Shown here: piece by piece, positions 24,495 to 41,355 of the stretch
Position numbering within the stretch: the stretch's first letter is position 1
Layout: each line of letters starts with the position of its first letter
Assembly: GCF_932294415.1 (NCBI RefSeq)
Contig: NC_065536.1
Location: 49,476,354 to 49,540,353, forward strand
DNA: 64,000 nt
Direction: 5' to 3'
Source: Quercus robur
Lineage: Eukaryota > Streptophyta > Magnoliopsida > Fagales > Fagaceae
Position numbers and translations under genes: made by a program
Notes under the pieces: model-generated
What the model saw: the letters and a program-made list of their open reading frames with translations, nothing else
What the model was told of the DNA's origin: nothing
Database searches by the model: none

Positions 24495-25646
24495 AACAAA
24501 ATGATTAACATTAGCATCAAGTCTAATTCCATGGTCATTCCAAGCGAGCCTACTCCAAGTGGCCTATTGCAGTTATCTGAGATTGATCAAGCAGCACAGT
24601 GGACTCATGCACCAATCATACACATTTACAAACCCAACAACAACACCCATCTTCATTCGAGAAGAAGAAAAATGCCTTAAGTTGTGCATTGGTTCACTTC
24701 TACCCCTAGCTAGCTGGCTACGCTAGAAAGAAGGCGGCCAACTAGAACTTGATTGCAATGCAATGGGAGTGCAAGTATTGGAAGCTTATGCTAACACAAA
24801 ATTGGATATTGGTGATTTTGCGCCTACTGGTGTAGTCAAAGATCTTGTCCCTAAGATTGATTATACTACTCCAATTGAGTAGTAGCCTTTGTTCCTGGCA
24901 CAATTGACAAGATTTAGCTGTGGTGGCATTTGTGTTGGAACAGCCATATCTCATACCATGGTTGATGGACGATCTGCAACTAACTTCATCAGCTCATAGG
25001 CAAAGTTGGCTCGAGGATGAGATTTGGAGGACGATGAGATACCAATTCTTGATTGAACTGTGTTGAAATCAAGTGAACCGCTTATGAAGCCGCGCTTTGA
25101 TCGCATAGCATACACCACAAAGTCACCACTCGTGATCGGGAGCCTGGATGCCAAGGAAGAGCAAATGAAGGAAACTAGTGTGGCCTTATTAAAACTTACA
25201 AGAGAGCAAGTTGAGGGACTAAAGAACAAAGCCAATAATGAAACCCCATATCAAGAAAATGGGGTGTCAACAATAAGGCCCTATTCTAGATACGAGGCTA
25301 TTTTCGGCCACATGTGGAGGTGTGCTTGTAAGGCACGTCATGCATTTGATCGCGACAATCAATCTACAAGAGTTCGCATTGTAGTTGACATTCGCAACTG
25401 GTTAAATCCACATCTCTATAAAACAATATTTTGGAAACGCAATTTGTACTACAGTGACATCAACATGTCTCTATGGCGACCTCTTGTCCAAGCCACTAAG
25501 TTATTTTGTTGGAAAACTAAGGGAAGCCATTGAGACTGTGAAAGACAAGTATATAAGGTCTAATCTTGATTTTAGAGCAAGCTAGAAGCATGTTGATGGT
25601 CTAAGGTTCAGCTTTCACATTCGAGGACTTAGTACAGAAGCACATT
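24495..25646 (+). pseudogene. BAHD acyltransferase pseudogene, spermidine hydroxycinnamoyl transferase-like
   Basis: Protein similarity runs through the whole stretch: SEPTPSGLLQLSEIDQ and QWTHAPIIHIYKPN at the N terminus (from about 24525), LELDCNAMGVQVLEAYA and GDFAPTGVVKDLVPKIDY in the middle, then the BAHD catalytic HTMVD (HxxxD) at 24952-24966, and RPYSRYEAIFGHMWRCACKAR further on. BAHD enzymes move acyl groups from CoA thioesters; the SHT-like subgroup acylates spermidine. In-frame stops (24880-24886, 24997, 25019, 25053), frameshifts and loss of the DFGWG-containing C terminus make it non-functional. Its 3' part is repeated inverted immediately downstream. Confidence 0.85.
24892..25646 (+). 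repeat. left arm of a 755-bp inverted duplication
   Basis: Near-identical in reverse complement to 25680-26435, with only scattered substitutions. Covers the HxxxD motif to the point where the BAHD pseudogene ends. Confidence 0.92.
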
Positions 25647-25679
25647 ATATAGCAAGTCAGAAGCACATTTCACATTTCA

Positions 25680-26435
25680 AATGTGCTTCTGTACTGAGTC
25701 CTCGAATGTGAAAGCTGAACCTTAGACCATCAACATGCTTTTGGCTTGCTATAAAATCAAGATTAGACCTTATATACTCATCTATCACAGTCTCAATGGC
25801 TTCCCTTAGTTTTCCAGCAAAATAACTCAGTGGCTTGGACAAGAGGTCACCATAGAGACATGTTAATGTCACTATAGTACAAATTGTGTTTCCAAAATAT
25901 TGTTTTATGGAGATGTGGATTTAATCGGTTGCGAATGTCAACTACAATGCGAACTCTTGTAGATTGATTGTCGCGATCAAGTGCACAACGTGCCTTACAA
26001 GCACACCTCCACATGTGGCCGGAAATAGCCTCGTATCTAGAATAGGGCCTTGTTGTCGACACCCCATTTTCTTGATATGGGGTTTCATTATTGGCTCTGT
26101 TCTTTAGTCCTTCAACTTGCTCCCTTGTAAATTTTAATAAGGCCACACTAATTTCCTTCATTTGCTCTTCCTTGGCATCCAAGCTCCCGATCATGAGTGG
26201 TGACTTTGTGGTGTATGCTATGTGATCAAAGCATGGCTTCATAAGCAGTTCACTTGATTTCAACATAGTTTGATCAAGAAATGGTATCTCATCGTCCTCA
26301 AAATCACATCCTCGAGCCAACTTTGCCTATGAGCTGATGAAGTTAGTTGCAGATTGTCCATCAACCATAGTATGAGATATGGCTGTTCCAACACAAATGC
26401 CACCACAACTAAATCTTGTCAATTGTGCTAGGAAT
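25680..26435 (-). pseudogene. inverted copy of the BAHD acyltransferase pseudogene
   Basis: Read on the minus strand it repeats the HTMVD motif, the ISS-stop-AKLARG sequence (the same TAG as in the plus-strand copy) and the 157-codon open stretch ending MSLW. Sharing the stop shows the gene was already dead when this duplication arose. It differs by keeping two codons that are stops on the other arm (CDFEDDEIPFLDQ). The loop between the arms is 25647-25679. Confidence 0.9.
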
Positions 26436-26439
26436 GAAG

Positions 26440-27520
26440 ATAGGCATGTCCCATTAGCCACCTGTGACTTAGAAAGAATTAATGCTGATGAGTTAGAAAT
26501 CAACACTTGATAAAAAAGACGCCTGGTACCTCGAGGAACCCAGGAAAGTGAACCATGAAGAAAGGTGGCTGAGGTTCTTTCAGCTTAACAGGTAGGAATC
26601 CACCAATTTAGAGGAAAAGACAAAAGATGAGGCAGCCAAAAGGTGGGGTCTGAAAAGGTCCATCTAGAAGCTTAGGGAAGAGAAGATTGAAAATCAACTT
26701 TTAGGAACCCCACAAAAAGGAAGGTTAGTTGGGGACTTTTTAAGGGGAAATCTCAAAAGAAGGCTATAGTGAGAAAATAAGGAAAGGACCAGCCACCAAT
26801 ATTGCTAACACAACATTGGTTTTGGTACCTAGGGCAACAAATGAAAGGAATCAATGGCACACCAAAAACTCTAGGAAGATACTATAAAAAGGGATTAAGC
26901 CATCAGCAAAATTCATTCAACAATAACTAATCAGAGCCAAAAAAGCCTTTGAAAGACTTCTTAAAAATTCAAAAAAGGAGAAAAAAGGAAAAACACTGTG
27001 AGAGATCCTGAGATAGGCACTAGAGGATACACTTGAATTTAAGGGGATTCAAACCTCACAAGTCTTAGAAGCCCACAAAGAGCTATCTAAGTCTGTGACC
27101 TTTGAACTTATTTGAACCTTGTGACATATCCTAGTGGAAAGAAGGGCTCAAAGTACTAAAACTCAATATAATGAAATATCATTTTATTTTCTGAGGAGCC
27201 CTAACGTCTTTATTCTATTTTCCTTTATTTCTCTATTGTTCCTTAGCCATTTGTTTTACAATATATATATATATATATATACACATATGAGTATGTATGT
27301 GTTGTAGGATCTATGTTTTGTGCACAACTTAGTTCGTAATCAGCTGAACATAGTTGCAGTGAACCAAGCCCAGTCCACCAAACAAGTACAAAACTCTTTG
27401 AGGGCCCAGGATCCTTGATTCTACTTGGACTTGGGTATTGTCCAAAAATAAGAACCCACACCCTCTTAGTGCAATGAATTGAATTTGAATTTAAATGCTT
27501 ATAGTAAAAAACTACAATAT
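26440..27520. other. gene-free stretch
   Basis: No protein similarity recognised. Purine-rich on the plus strand with many GGxAAG motifs (26500-27060), ending in a (TA)n run at 27262-27280. It could be part of a non-coding retroelement, but neither LTRs nor TIRs were seen. Confidence 0.3.
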
Positions 27521-27523
27521 TAC

Positions 27524-27909
27524 ATGAGAAATGCTATATCCACAATATTTTTACAGCATTTTCACAATAAATCTTATGTGACAGGTTGTTACTTGCTGTT
27601 ATTAGGGTCTGTTTGGGATCCGCTTATTTTGCTGAAACTGAAATTTTTTTGCTGAAAATACTGTACATAAAGGTAAAAGTTAGCTAAAATAGTATAGTAA
27701 GACCCATGAATAGTACCAAAAAGTGTTGTGGAACCCATGAATAGTAGCAAAAATAAGCTGAATAGTAAAATAAGTTGGCAAAAATAATCTTTGCCAAATG
27801 GACACTTAGTGGGCAACAAAGTAATTTCAATTGTAAATTCAAATTAAAAACCTGTGACAACCTAACAACTAGGATTTGTTGTGAAAATATTATGGACGTC
27901 ACACCTCTC
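27524..27909. mobile_element. hAT-type MITE interrupted by another MITE
   Basis: Ends GAGAAATGCTATATCCACAA and, in reverse complement, GAGAGGTGTGACGTCCATAA, with flanks ATATTACA / ATATTATA (7 of 8). Matches the uninterrupted copy at 45638-45797 on both sides of the insertion at 27605-27805. Confidence 0.75.
27605..27805. mobile_element. PIF/Harbinger-like MITE (Tourist type)
   Basis: Begins GGGTCTGTTTGGGATCCGC and ends TTTGCCAAATGGACAC, flanked by TTA at 27602-27604 and 27806-27808. The target site before insertion is reconstructable from the related hAT-type MITE at 45638-45797. Confidence 0.85.
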
Positions 27910-28393
27910 ATATTATATAGCAAAGCCCATACAATTCCTACGCAAATTTTTGGGTTTAGCTTTCCTCTAATACTTTTTTTTAACTAGAATCTCCTTTTAT
28001 TTTAATGAGAAACTGCCACATCATCCACTAACTAAATAAAACAAGGAGATTAAAATCCAATACCACTTGTCATTGTGTATTTAAAATAAAAGGAGACCCC
28101 CAGTTAAAAAAGTACTGGAGGTAAGCCAAAACCCAAATCTTTTGACCCACATCATGTTCCAGACTTAATGCCTTTAATGTTTGTTAGCGTGTTTAACATC
28201 GTAAGCAAAATGATAATGTTGTTGTTTAGCAACAAAAAAAAAAATGTTGTAAGCAAAATGTGGCTCTCTTTAGTCTTTTTGGCAACAGTGCTTGTTAAGG
28301 TTGAACTAAAGTGGACTCCAACTAATAAACAGTTGGGATAAATGAATGAAAAAAAATTACAATGAATGGTAGTTTTGTAAATAAGAAAGCATG

Positions 28394-28428
<35 letters not shown>

Positions 28429-28744
28429 GCACAATCCTAGAAATTTCTTATCTGAGCAAAAGTCTTTTATACGTCGAGCACATGAGTCCTTTGTCACACT
28501 AATAGGTGCCCCACAAGAGATACCTTCTCCTTATTTTCCCTTCCCATGTTTTTATCTCTTTTTTCTACTTTTTTTTTTTTTTTTTTTAATCTTTCTCTTT
28601 CGTTCCTCTTCTTAGTCACACTCCCTCTCAATTCTCAAACTTCTTCACCAGCGTGGGACATGGGCATTTGGTAGATGGGAAAGAAGAGAAATGTGAAAAA
28701 GGGCATTTTGGTCTTTTTGTTAATTTTTCTTTCTCCCTATAAAG

Positions 28745-30888
28745 TTGGCTCCAAACTTAGCAATATTTTATGGGGTCGGGATGTTCTACAGAGGGGAGCC
28801 AAGTGGAAAGTAGAGTGTAGGGACTCTATCAGCATTTGGCTTAACCAATGGTTTACCTTCAAATGATCATCCTCAAGTCTTATCTCTAGTAGTTGGCAGT
28901 TTTAAAGATGCCAAGGTCAGTTCTCTTATTAATCATATGTCCAATAGCTGGGATGAGGATTTAATCAAGGGTTTTTTACCCCCTAGAGGTCGAATTAATA
29001 CTCAGTATTCCCTTGAGTAATATGATGGTTGATGTTAGGGTCATATTTTCTATGTATTGGCATATTATTTGACAAAAAGCAATTTACTTGTAATTGGGTA
29101 GATCTAAGATGTGTTTAGGATATCAAGATGTGTGTTGATAAGACAAAACAAGTGGTATCTTGAAAGACATGAAGATTGAACCAAGAAACAAAGTGAAGAA
29201 AATCTAAAACAGTGAATCTCAACACTAGTCTTGACACAAGCTTGACACTACCATCTATTGAAACTTAATGAGTAATTCTCAACACAAACTCGACACCTCT
29301 CGATCTATCGAGCTATGCAGTTCAGAATTCTTAGTTTAGAATTTCATTCTATGATGACTTGAATTGCTAGGGTTTCATTCACTAAACTCCTAAATGGTAT
29401 AAAAGTTTTATTTTAAAAGTTATCAAGTACACAAAGACTCAGATTAGTGAATTCATATATTCTTAGGGAAGCTACTGCGTTCTTGTACATCTTAAGGTTT
29501 TGTAACCAAGTGCTTCCAAATCTTCAACATGATTTGAAGTGAAGAACTTTGCATCTAACAACAAACTTCAGTTGATGAGATCGGAAGTCAAACACGTACT
29601 GGGATTCGTGCAAAGGAAGAAGTCTCTACAAGATCAAGTCCAATTGAGGATTGGAGTAAAGGTTAACTGTAGGTTGGTATTTTGGGATAAACCAGGGTAG
29701 TGATAAGATTCCTTATACTTGTAACCACTTATTCTTAATTAGTGGATTTTTGGGAGTGGTGACATAAAATTCTCCCAGTGGGGTTTTTGCCTTGCGAGAG
29801 GTTTTCCCCATTCGTCAACAAATCAACATGTCAATTTAATTCCTGCTACACTTTAATTTATTTGGTGATTTGTGTGTGCCTCTATGATTTACATGTAATT
29901 TGACTTAATTAATTGACTTGGGTAATTGAATTAATTAACCGGGGTCAATCTATAACCCAACAGTTGAGGACAAACTTACTTAGCCATATGTCTCTTCTGG
30001 TTGTTACTCAGTAAAATATGGATACATATTCCTTATAGGGGAAAACTCTACAGTCCATCGGGTTCAAACATATCAATGTGATCAACAACCTCATTGGAAA
30101 GACATTTGGGGACTTCAAGTTCCAAACAAAGTCCAAAACTTCCTTTGGTGTGCATGTAGAGAAGCCATCCCAACAAAGAAGAGTTTGTGTCGTCGTCAAA
30201 TTCTCTTCAAGGATAATTGTGAACACTATGATATGTCTTCAAAAGATGTTCTACATGCTCTTTGGAATTGCCCAGCCCTCTCACCCGTTTAGGATTTCTC
30301 CCCAACCTGGTCTTTTGCACTACCACCATCCCTTTACTACCTTCCTGGATTTGTTTCGATATGTGAAGGAGGCAAGAAAAGATTTGGAGCCGTTCTCCAT
30401 GCTAGTTTGGACAATCTGGTTCCATAGAAATCAAAAACGCCTAAGGTCTGGTGTGTTCCCAATCGATCAGATCATTCCTTCAACTTCCCAAGCACTGCAA
30501 GATTTTGTTTGATGATGTGGAAGCTCTAGTGGCAATTCGAGCAATCAAGCTTGCTTAGGATTTCGAGGTCTCTGCTCTCATCCTTGAAGGTGATTCTCAG
30601 GTGGTTATAAATGCTCTGAGGGTAGAAGGTGACTCACTGGCCTTTTTTGGTCATCTCTTGGAGTTAGTGCAACCTACTATAGAAGCCTTTCATAGCATCT
30701 CATTCTCTCATACTTATAGATAAGACAATTTTGTAGCTCACAACCTAGCTAAACATGTTAAGCATGTTAGAGGTTTAAAGATGTGGGCATAGGATGTTCC
30801 TCCACATCTACTTTCTGTTCTTCCGGCTGATTACAGCTAATTTTTGTTTCAATAAAGTTCAGAGGTTTTCTTCTCAAAAAAAAAAAAT
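28745..30888 (+). mobile_element. 5'-truncated L1-type LINE remnant, interrupted by a solo LTR
   Basis: 5' piece 28745-29032: NILWGRDVLQRGAKWKVECRD and SISIWLNQWF, the stretch before the zf-RVT domain. 3' piece 29968-30888: a zf-RVT zinc-binding segment (FLWCACREAIPTKKSLCRRQI-like, and VLHALWNCPA), then an RNase H tail (FEVSALILEGDSQVVINAL, FSHTYR, NFVAHNLAKHVKH). It finishes with AATAAA and a poly-A run at 30877-30888, as LINEs do. Stops and frameshifts are scattered through it. The RT and endonuclease parts are absent because of the usual 5' truncation. Confidence 0.82.
29033..29962. mobile_element. solo LTR, probably Ty1/copia type
   Basis: 930 bp starting TGTTAGGGTCATATTTT and ending TCTATAACCCAACA, with a perfect 5-bp target duplication GTTGA at 29028-29032 and 29963-29967. 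Palindromic TGTTA/CAACA ends suit copia elements. There is no internal region, so it arose by LTR-LTR recombination. It splits the LINE remnant. Confidence 0.9.
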
Positions 30889-31316
30889 TTATTCCATCAA
30901 ATTCCCCAAAAAACACCTAAACATAAGCTTCTTAAATCCAGACAATGAAGGTAGTAAGGGACATAGCCGCAGATGGTTTTGAGGAAGGAGAAGTTGAGTT
31001 CTAGACATCTAATAGGTTTAAAGAAGAAAGAAGAAAAAGGTTTATTTTAATTGATTTATTACTAACACACCATGTTCATTTACTTTTATACCCAAGTACA
31101 TTTTAGAGATTTTTTATGATAGTTTTAACAGTTAACCCAAAACAGTTTTAACATGTGTATACAATTATTATTTTTGCTTTATTACAATTTTTATAAAAAT
31201 TTGGCATTTGAGAGAGTTTTATAACAGTTTTAACAATTTTTATATATAAAAAAAAAGTTTAACAATCCTAAATCAAATGGGATTTGTGCAAATAAATTTG
31301 GTATTTGCTACAATAC

Positions 31317-31812
31317 TGATGAAGCGTGACTTCATCAGTCGAGTTGAACGTGTCCAAATGGATCCAAGCTCTCATCTGGATACCTGCGTAAATGAAAAGA
31401 CCGCTCCTTTCAAGGTGGTCACCGGTGTGGTGCCTGCCACAACGTCTTCAATACCAAAGTCAAAACAGGAAAGTGCTTTGTAAAATGAAACAGAATAGCA
31501 GAATAACAATCAGTATCTTTCAGAGTGTCTGTGTACCTTGTGTTGGCAATGTAAGAGCTTTATATATGTTGCCTTGGATTCTAGCTGTTGTGGTTGTTAA
31601 TGCCTTTCTTGGTAACGCCTCTTGCCTAGTAATGAGGCTTTAATAGGCTCCCAACAGCCTGCATGGTTGGCTTTGTAACTACCCAAGTCATTTATTGACT
31701 ATATTGAATGATTTCCATCCTCGTTAGTGGTGATTGGTTTCTTCGTCTGTCAATATGACTTCGTCATTCTCAGTGGCTTCGTCTAGGAGATGTGGTCTCA
31801 TCAATCCCATCA
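31317..31812 (-). repeat. LTR of a second, truncated Tat-like element
   Basis: TG...CA bounded (TGATGAAGCG to TCCCATCA). Directly inside, on the minus strand, is a strong polypurine tract AGAAGGTGGGGGGTAAC (31813-31829), so this is the 3' LTR of a minus-strand element. The LTR opens with an 8-bp palindrome TGATGAAG / CTTCATCA. Confidence 0.75.
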
Positions 31813-32600
31813 GTTACCCCCCACCTTCTGTGGTTGCCATGACGTGTCATGATGACCATAGAAGATGAAAGGTTTTCTTGAGCTGTCCATGACTCTTGGG
31901 GTTTCGCTCTGAATTAAATGCATAGTGGCGACGCCACATGCGGCATGACCACGTGGCGCGTGCTGATCGGTGGAGTTAATTGCATGACCCTTTGGTTTCC
32001 CACTGTTTTTTAGTATTTTTTTTTTTTTGGGCCTTGGTTTTTTAAACTTTCCTCTCCTTCACTTTTCCCCATTTCTTTAATCATTTGCTCTAAGTTTCTT
32101 CTTTTCCATTCACTCTTGCGACCGTTCCGACCTTGTTCCGGCAATATTCTTTGGATTTTTCTCCGATTGAGCTGCTTATTCTCAAGGTATGTTCCTCTTT
32201 TCCTCTTCCTCTATTTCCTTTTTCTTCATAATCTGTTATAAGTTTCTGATTTTTCCTTTCTCTTTGCTTTGCTGTGATTGTTTTTGGCTTTTGGGCTTTT
32301 AGGATTCATCTCCTTCTTAGTTTTTCATGGTCAGTGACTCTGAGGTTAGGGTAGCTTGCCCCTCGGTCTCTTTCTTTTTGGCTCGCTTAGGGGTTGCTTT
32401 AGGTGTTTCTGGTGACTTTCTTCCCTTGGTTGGGGATTATATATTTGCAGGTTGTGGGTTGAGTGTGGTCTTAGGAGAGCTATCCCCAATACTTGGCCAA
32501 TCAATTGCTTGGTTTGAGGGTGAGACGAAGAGGATGTCAGAGGTGAGATCTAGTGAGCTCGAGACTGGGTTGTCGAGCATTCAAACTTTTAACTAATTGA
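31813..32600 (+). pseudogene. 5' part of an antisense gene of the second Tat-like element
   Basis: Plus-strand gene start placed like the aORF of the 12-22 kb element: a CT-rich leader (32040-32188), a likely intron from GTATGTTCC (32189) to GCTTTTAG (about 32302), then ATG at 32327 opening 89 codons (MVSDSEVRVACPS...). The peptide itself is not one I recognise. Homology with the first element's aORF is inferred from position and structure. The element is cut off near 32600. Confidence 0.45.
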
Positions 32601-33659
32601 AAACTATCATGCTTTAAATCCTAAATCTACTATATCATAAAAAATAAACATTTTTTTTTATTAAATTAAAGACAATAACAATATCAAACAACCAACAGGA
32701 TGTGAAATATCACCTGCATGCATAATTTTTTATGTTCAGTTTAGGTTTCAACAAATAATCCTAACACCAACACTTTGTGTATAGGATGAACCAGGCAGAG
32801 TTTAAATTAATGAAAAGAAAAGAAGAGATTTTTCTGTTAAGATTTTTAAATTTTATGGAATTTAATAATGATAGGAAGTAATTTTCATATTATCAATCAA
32901 TCAAGAGAGACATTCTTTGATCTAATAGCTTAGGAAAATATTAGGATTAAGTGATTAACCCAATAATTTGGGTACAAAATTCTATAATGTTTAAGGCTTT
33001 AAGTGCATTGAGGAAAAAGTCACACTCACAAGTCACAACTTAGTTTTCAGGGGTCAAATAATAGCCTAGTGGTTCGAATCCCCCACCCCACTGCCCCCCT
33101 TTTCTCTCTTTCCCTGTTATCTACGAATAAAAAAAACACAATTTTTTAGAGGTATTTTTGCATGCCTATGCCAATCATCTGCGATTTTCAATAAATCAAA
33201 ACATAATAATTGTATATATTATTGATGTAAAAATAAGCATAATATGTAGGTCAGATTAAGTCTCCTAATGAAGATTGTTTCACATGTGATCCATCAGATT
33301 AATAAGATGATATTGGCTTTATTCACTTTGATTAATTGCCCGCTGTTTCAGAAGAAAACAATCTCTTCAATTAGCATTGGACATGGGCAGTTTATTTTGA
33401 ACTTAAAACCAAGCTATATAGCAAATGCTGAGCATGCTCAGACAATGATCTAACTACGTATTTTATGTGAAATTATTCAATACACCTAATATATTAACGT
33501 AATACTAATACATTGGATATACGTAATAGATTCTCTTATTGATCATCCTTACTGTCACACATATTTGTGAGGTTTTTCAGACACTTGATTTATTCTAAAT
33601 AACCATTTGAGTAACATGCATGCTAGTGCAGCAGCTAGAACTTCAATTTGTTGATTTCA
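32601..33659. other. gene-free AT-rich stretch with a possible SINE relic
   Basis: At 33045-33130 a TAGCCTAGTGG (A-box-like) runs into GGTTCGAATCC (perfect B-box core), followed by a C/T-rich stretch and A-run, as in a shortened tRNA-derived SINE. Otherwise nothing recognised. Confidence 0.35.
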
Positions 33660-38611
<4,952 letters not shown>

Positions 38612-38700
38612 GCCTGAAAGAGTTTTCACATTTCCTTTCATAAGCCAAGAATAAAACGCACACTACTTGTGTGTATATACTAAACGAAAACTTGTCAATC
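38612..38700 (-). promoter_or_regulatory. putative core promoter of CCoAOMT-like copy 2
   Basis: On the minus strand a TATATA lies at 38673-38678, about 62 bp before the ATG, a usual plant spacing allowing a short 5' UTR. The same region of copy 1 reads TACATACATAAC, so its TATA box is degraded. Confidence 0.5.
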
Positions 38701-38799
38701 AAAAAATTAAATAACATATTAAATAAATCTTAAAAGTACAGTTTTTTTTTTTTTTTTAAATGATAAGAAATTTTTGCTGCCCTCAACCTAACGGTCCTA

Positions 38800-38997
38800 A
38801 CCCCCTCCCCACGCACACTTAATGCATGGGGTGGTACCACTGAATAAGCTGTCCGGTGGTTAGAAGGCACAGTTTGCGCCGTTGGGCCACTGCCATTGTT
38901 TTATTCAACTTGTACGTGGGGAGGTACCACTTTGAGTTTGATTAAGCTGTCCGGTGGTTAAAAGGCCCAGTTTGAGCCGTTGGGCCACTACTATCTA
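38800..38997. repeat. tandem duplication with about 98-bp spacing
   Basis: TAAGCTGTCCGGTGGTTAGA with a following GCCGTTGGGCCACT occurs at 38845 and again at 38943, each preceded by GTGGTACCACT or AGGTACCACTTT. Origin unknown; the surrounding AT-rich DNA upstream of copy 2 has no gene. Confidence 0.65.
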
Positions 38998-39238
38998 TTT
39001 ATTACACCTTTTAAAATCCCATATATTAATTACAATTGGCGCCATTCAATCTGGATTTGGATACGATGCAATGTCCTGCACCACGTATTGCACCTAATCT
39101 CAATCTATTAAGTCTAATGCTCTTAAGTATTAGACCCATCAGGATTGTGACACATGTTCACTTTTAACCATTTATCATGATTTTGACAATTCAAACCACA
39201 GAAGCACTAGACCCAACCTAAGTCTTATTGTAAAATGA

Positions 39239-39634
39239 CAAAATTTGGTTACAAATTCAGTTGTAACTTAAGGTTACAATTTTCTTTAATAAAAATTAAT
39301 ATTGCTACATATTGTGAAAAACTAACTATTAGATTGAATGTTCTTTATGCTCTTAACACATGTTAAATTTTACGCCAATCGGATGTTATTTATTATATGA
39401 TCGATAACTTATTTTCTACATATTATTTTAGACTATAAAAAGTTGCAATTTAAATAATTAATTGATGACATAACTATTGATTTTTTATTTTCTAGAAAGT
39501 TCACAAGCATGAAAGATATAAAAAAAAAATGTAATATAATGGTAGATTTGTCAAAATTCATATCTAATAAAAAGATATTGAGTGAAATTGTAGTCTTAAA
39601 TTACAACCAAATTTATAGCCAAACTTTATTCATC
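39239..39634. mobile_element. MULE-type MITE with 9-bp target duplication
   Basis: Flanked by GTAAAATGA at 39230-39238 and 39635-39643. The right end, reverse complemented, reads GATGAATAAAGTTTGGCTAT; the left end CAAAATTTGGTTACAAATTC. Shares its terminal motif with the Pack-MULE at 50679-52515 and its body with 6376-6823. Confidence 0.85.
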
Positions 39635-39649
39635 GTAAAATGAGTAAAA

Positions 39650-41137
39650 TATTAAGTTACCTAATTTTTTTTTTTTTTTGGCATTTTTTTTCCTATGGGC
39701 CTAAACTGTTTAGTTGGTAAGAAAGTTTGGAAGAAAATTTCTTCTTCTTTTTTGTGGTTATTTGGTAGGGCCATTGCTCGTGAATTTTTTATTATTTATT
39801 GTTTATATATGTTTCTTTCACTTTCCTTTTAATTTTTATTCTATTTTTTTAATAATTGATTATTTATTAAAATTTAAAATGAAAACTTTATTAAAAAAGT
39901 TTTTTTTTTTTGGTTTTTTTTACGTAACTACTTTTCATTACTTAGAGTAATTAAAACTGTGACAAAGAAGTCAATTTTACTTGTGATATCTCAAGGGTTT
40001 AAAAAATTTAAAATGTAATAGAGGTGTTTGAGAGAGACCCAAATTTCATGGAGTGTTTATGCAATTTGTCAATAGAAAATACAGGATATGTTAGTTTAGA
40101 AAAAGACTAACAAGTAAGCTAGTGAGTTATAATTATTTCATGCATGACAAAATTTTATGAGAGCTCTCTTTCAATTATCTATCTTTTTTTTCACCAATCA
40201 GTCAATCACAACTTATTATGTATTCATTTGACTTTTCTTAATGTAAAATAAAATAAAATATTCAAACGCATTGCATATAATTGGTAGAGTATAAAGTAGA
40301 ACATAAAAATTGAGAGATATAACTTGCTATGTTAATATTGGGTATTAGGCATTAGACCACATTGATTACATATATGTGCCTATCATAATATACCTTACTA
40401 TGTTAGGTGTTAGTTATTGCATCACATTGATTGCATATATATCTATCATAAACTTAAAAAAAATATATATCTATCATAATATGAAAAATACTAGAATTAT
40501 ATAACTTTTCCCACAACTTGCTAACATGGCAAGTCGTGAGTGGTAGAATTGTGGACCCACCATTTTTACTCCATCATTCACGACTTATAACATGAGCAAA
40601 TTATTACAAAAGTTGTGGTACTAGCATTACTCATCATAATATACCCTACTAACAACTACTATGTTACATATTCGGAATTACATCACATTGATGACAGATA
40701 CGTGCCTATCACATATTATGTTGCGTTCGTAATCAACTACTATGTTAGGTATTCGGAATTACATCACACTGATTACATACATGTGCCTATCATATTGTGT
40801 TGCATACGTACTCAGCCAAACCATTTGAGCAGTACCTTTCAACAAACTAATACTATTCTTAAAAATAAGAAATTTAAAATAAATAAATTTAAAAAACAAA
40901 AACCACTTATATGTTAATCATTCTTCGTTTTTTTTTTTTTTTACTCTAGTATGTAATTATTTTTGTCATTCATCATTAGTTCCAAAATGTAGGTTTACCA
41001 TTTTAACCCATATGTTAGTTGGGTTTCAAACGAAAATGAATCTATCGGTAGTTTTGTAAACAATGTAAAAACTAATTGATGGACTCTCCACTCTCTCCGT
41101 AGTGGATTTTTCTGTAGCTCCTTACTGTGTTCTCGTT
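39650..41137. other. gene-free AT-rich DNA with short dispersed repeats
   Basis: Contains three or four loose repeats of TATGTTAGGTATTNGGAATTACATCACATTGAT-like units, in pieces at 40340, 40400, 40665 and 40740, which may be a decayed tandem array, plus a relic of the 36745 MITE family at about 40485-40640. No coding region recognised. Confidence 0.45.
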
Positions 41138-41355
41138 GGAGCATTCACATCTAAGCTGAGTTTGGATTGCACTGAAAACAATCCACGTGTGCGTTTGGTG
41201 TTTTTCCTTTGGGTCCGTATACTGTTTACGGAACCCCCAAATACAAAAAAAACATAAATTTTGTTTTAAAACTGGGTCCCACAGTACTATTTACACAATT
41301 AAAAATTATTTTACTATAGTGTTTTCATTAATAAATTTTTAATTTTCAACAATAA

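Noticed and set aside
33045-33130. tRNA gene from the GGTTCGAATCC B-box
   Set aside because: A- and B-box-like motifs abut with no room for a cloverleaf; better read as a shortened SINE.
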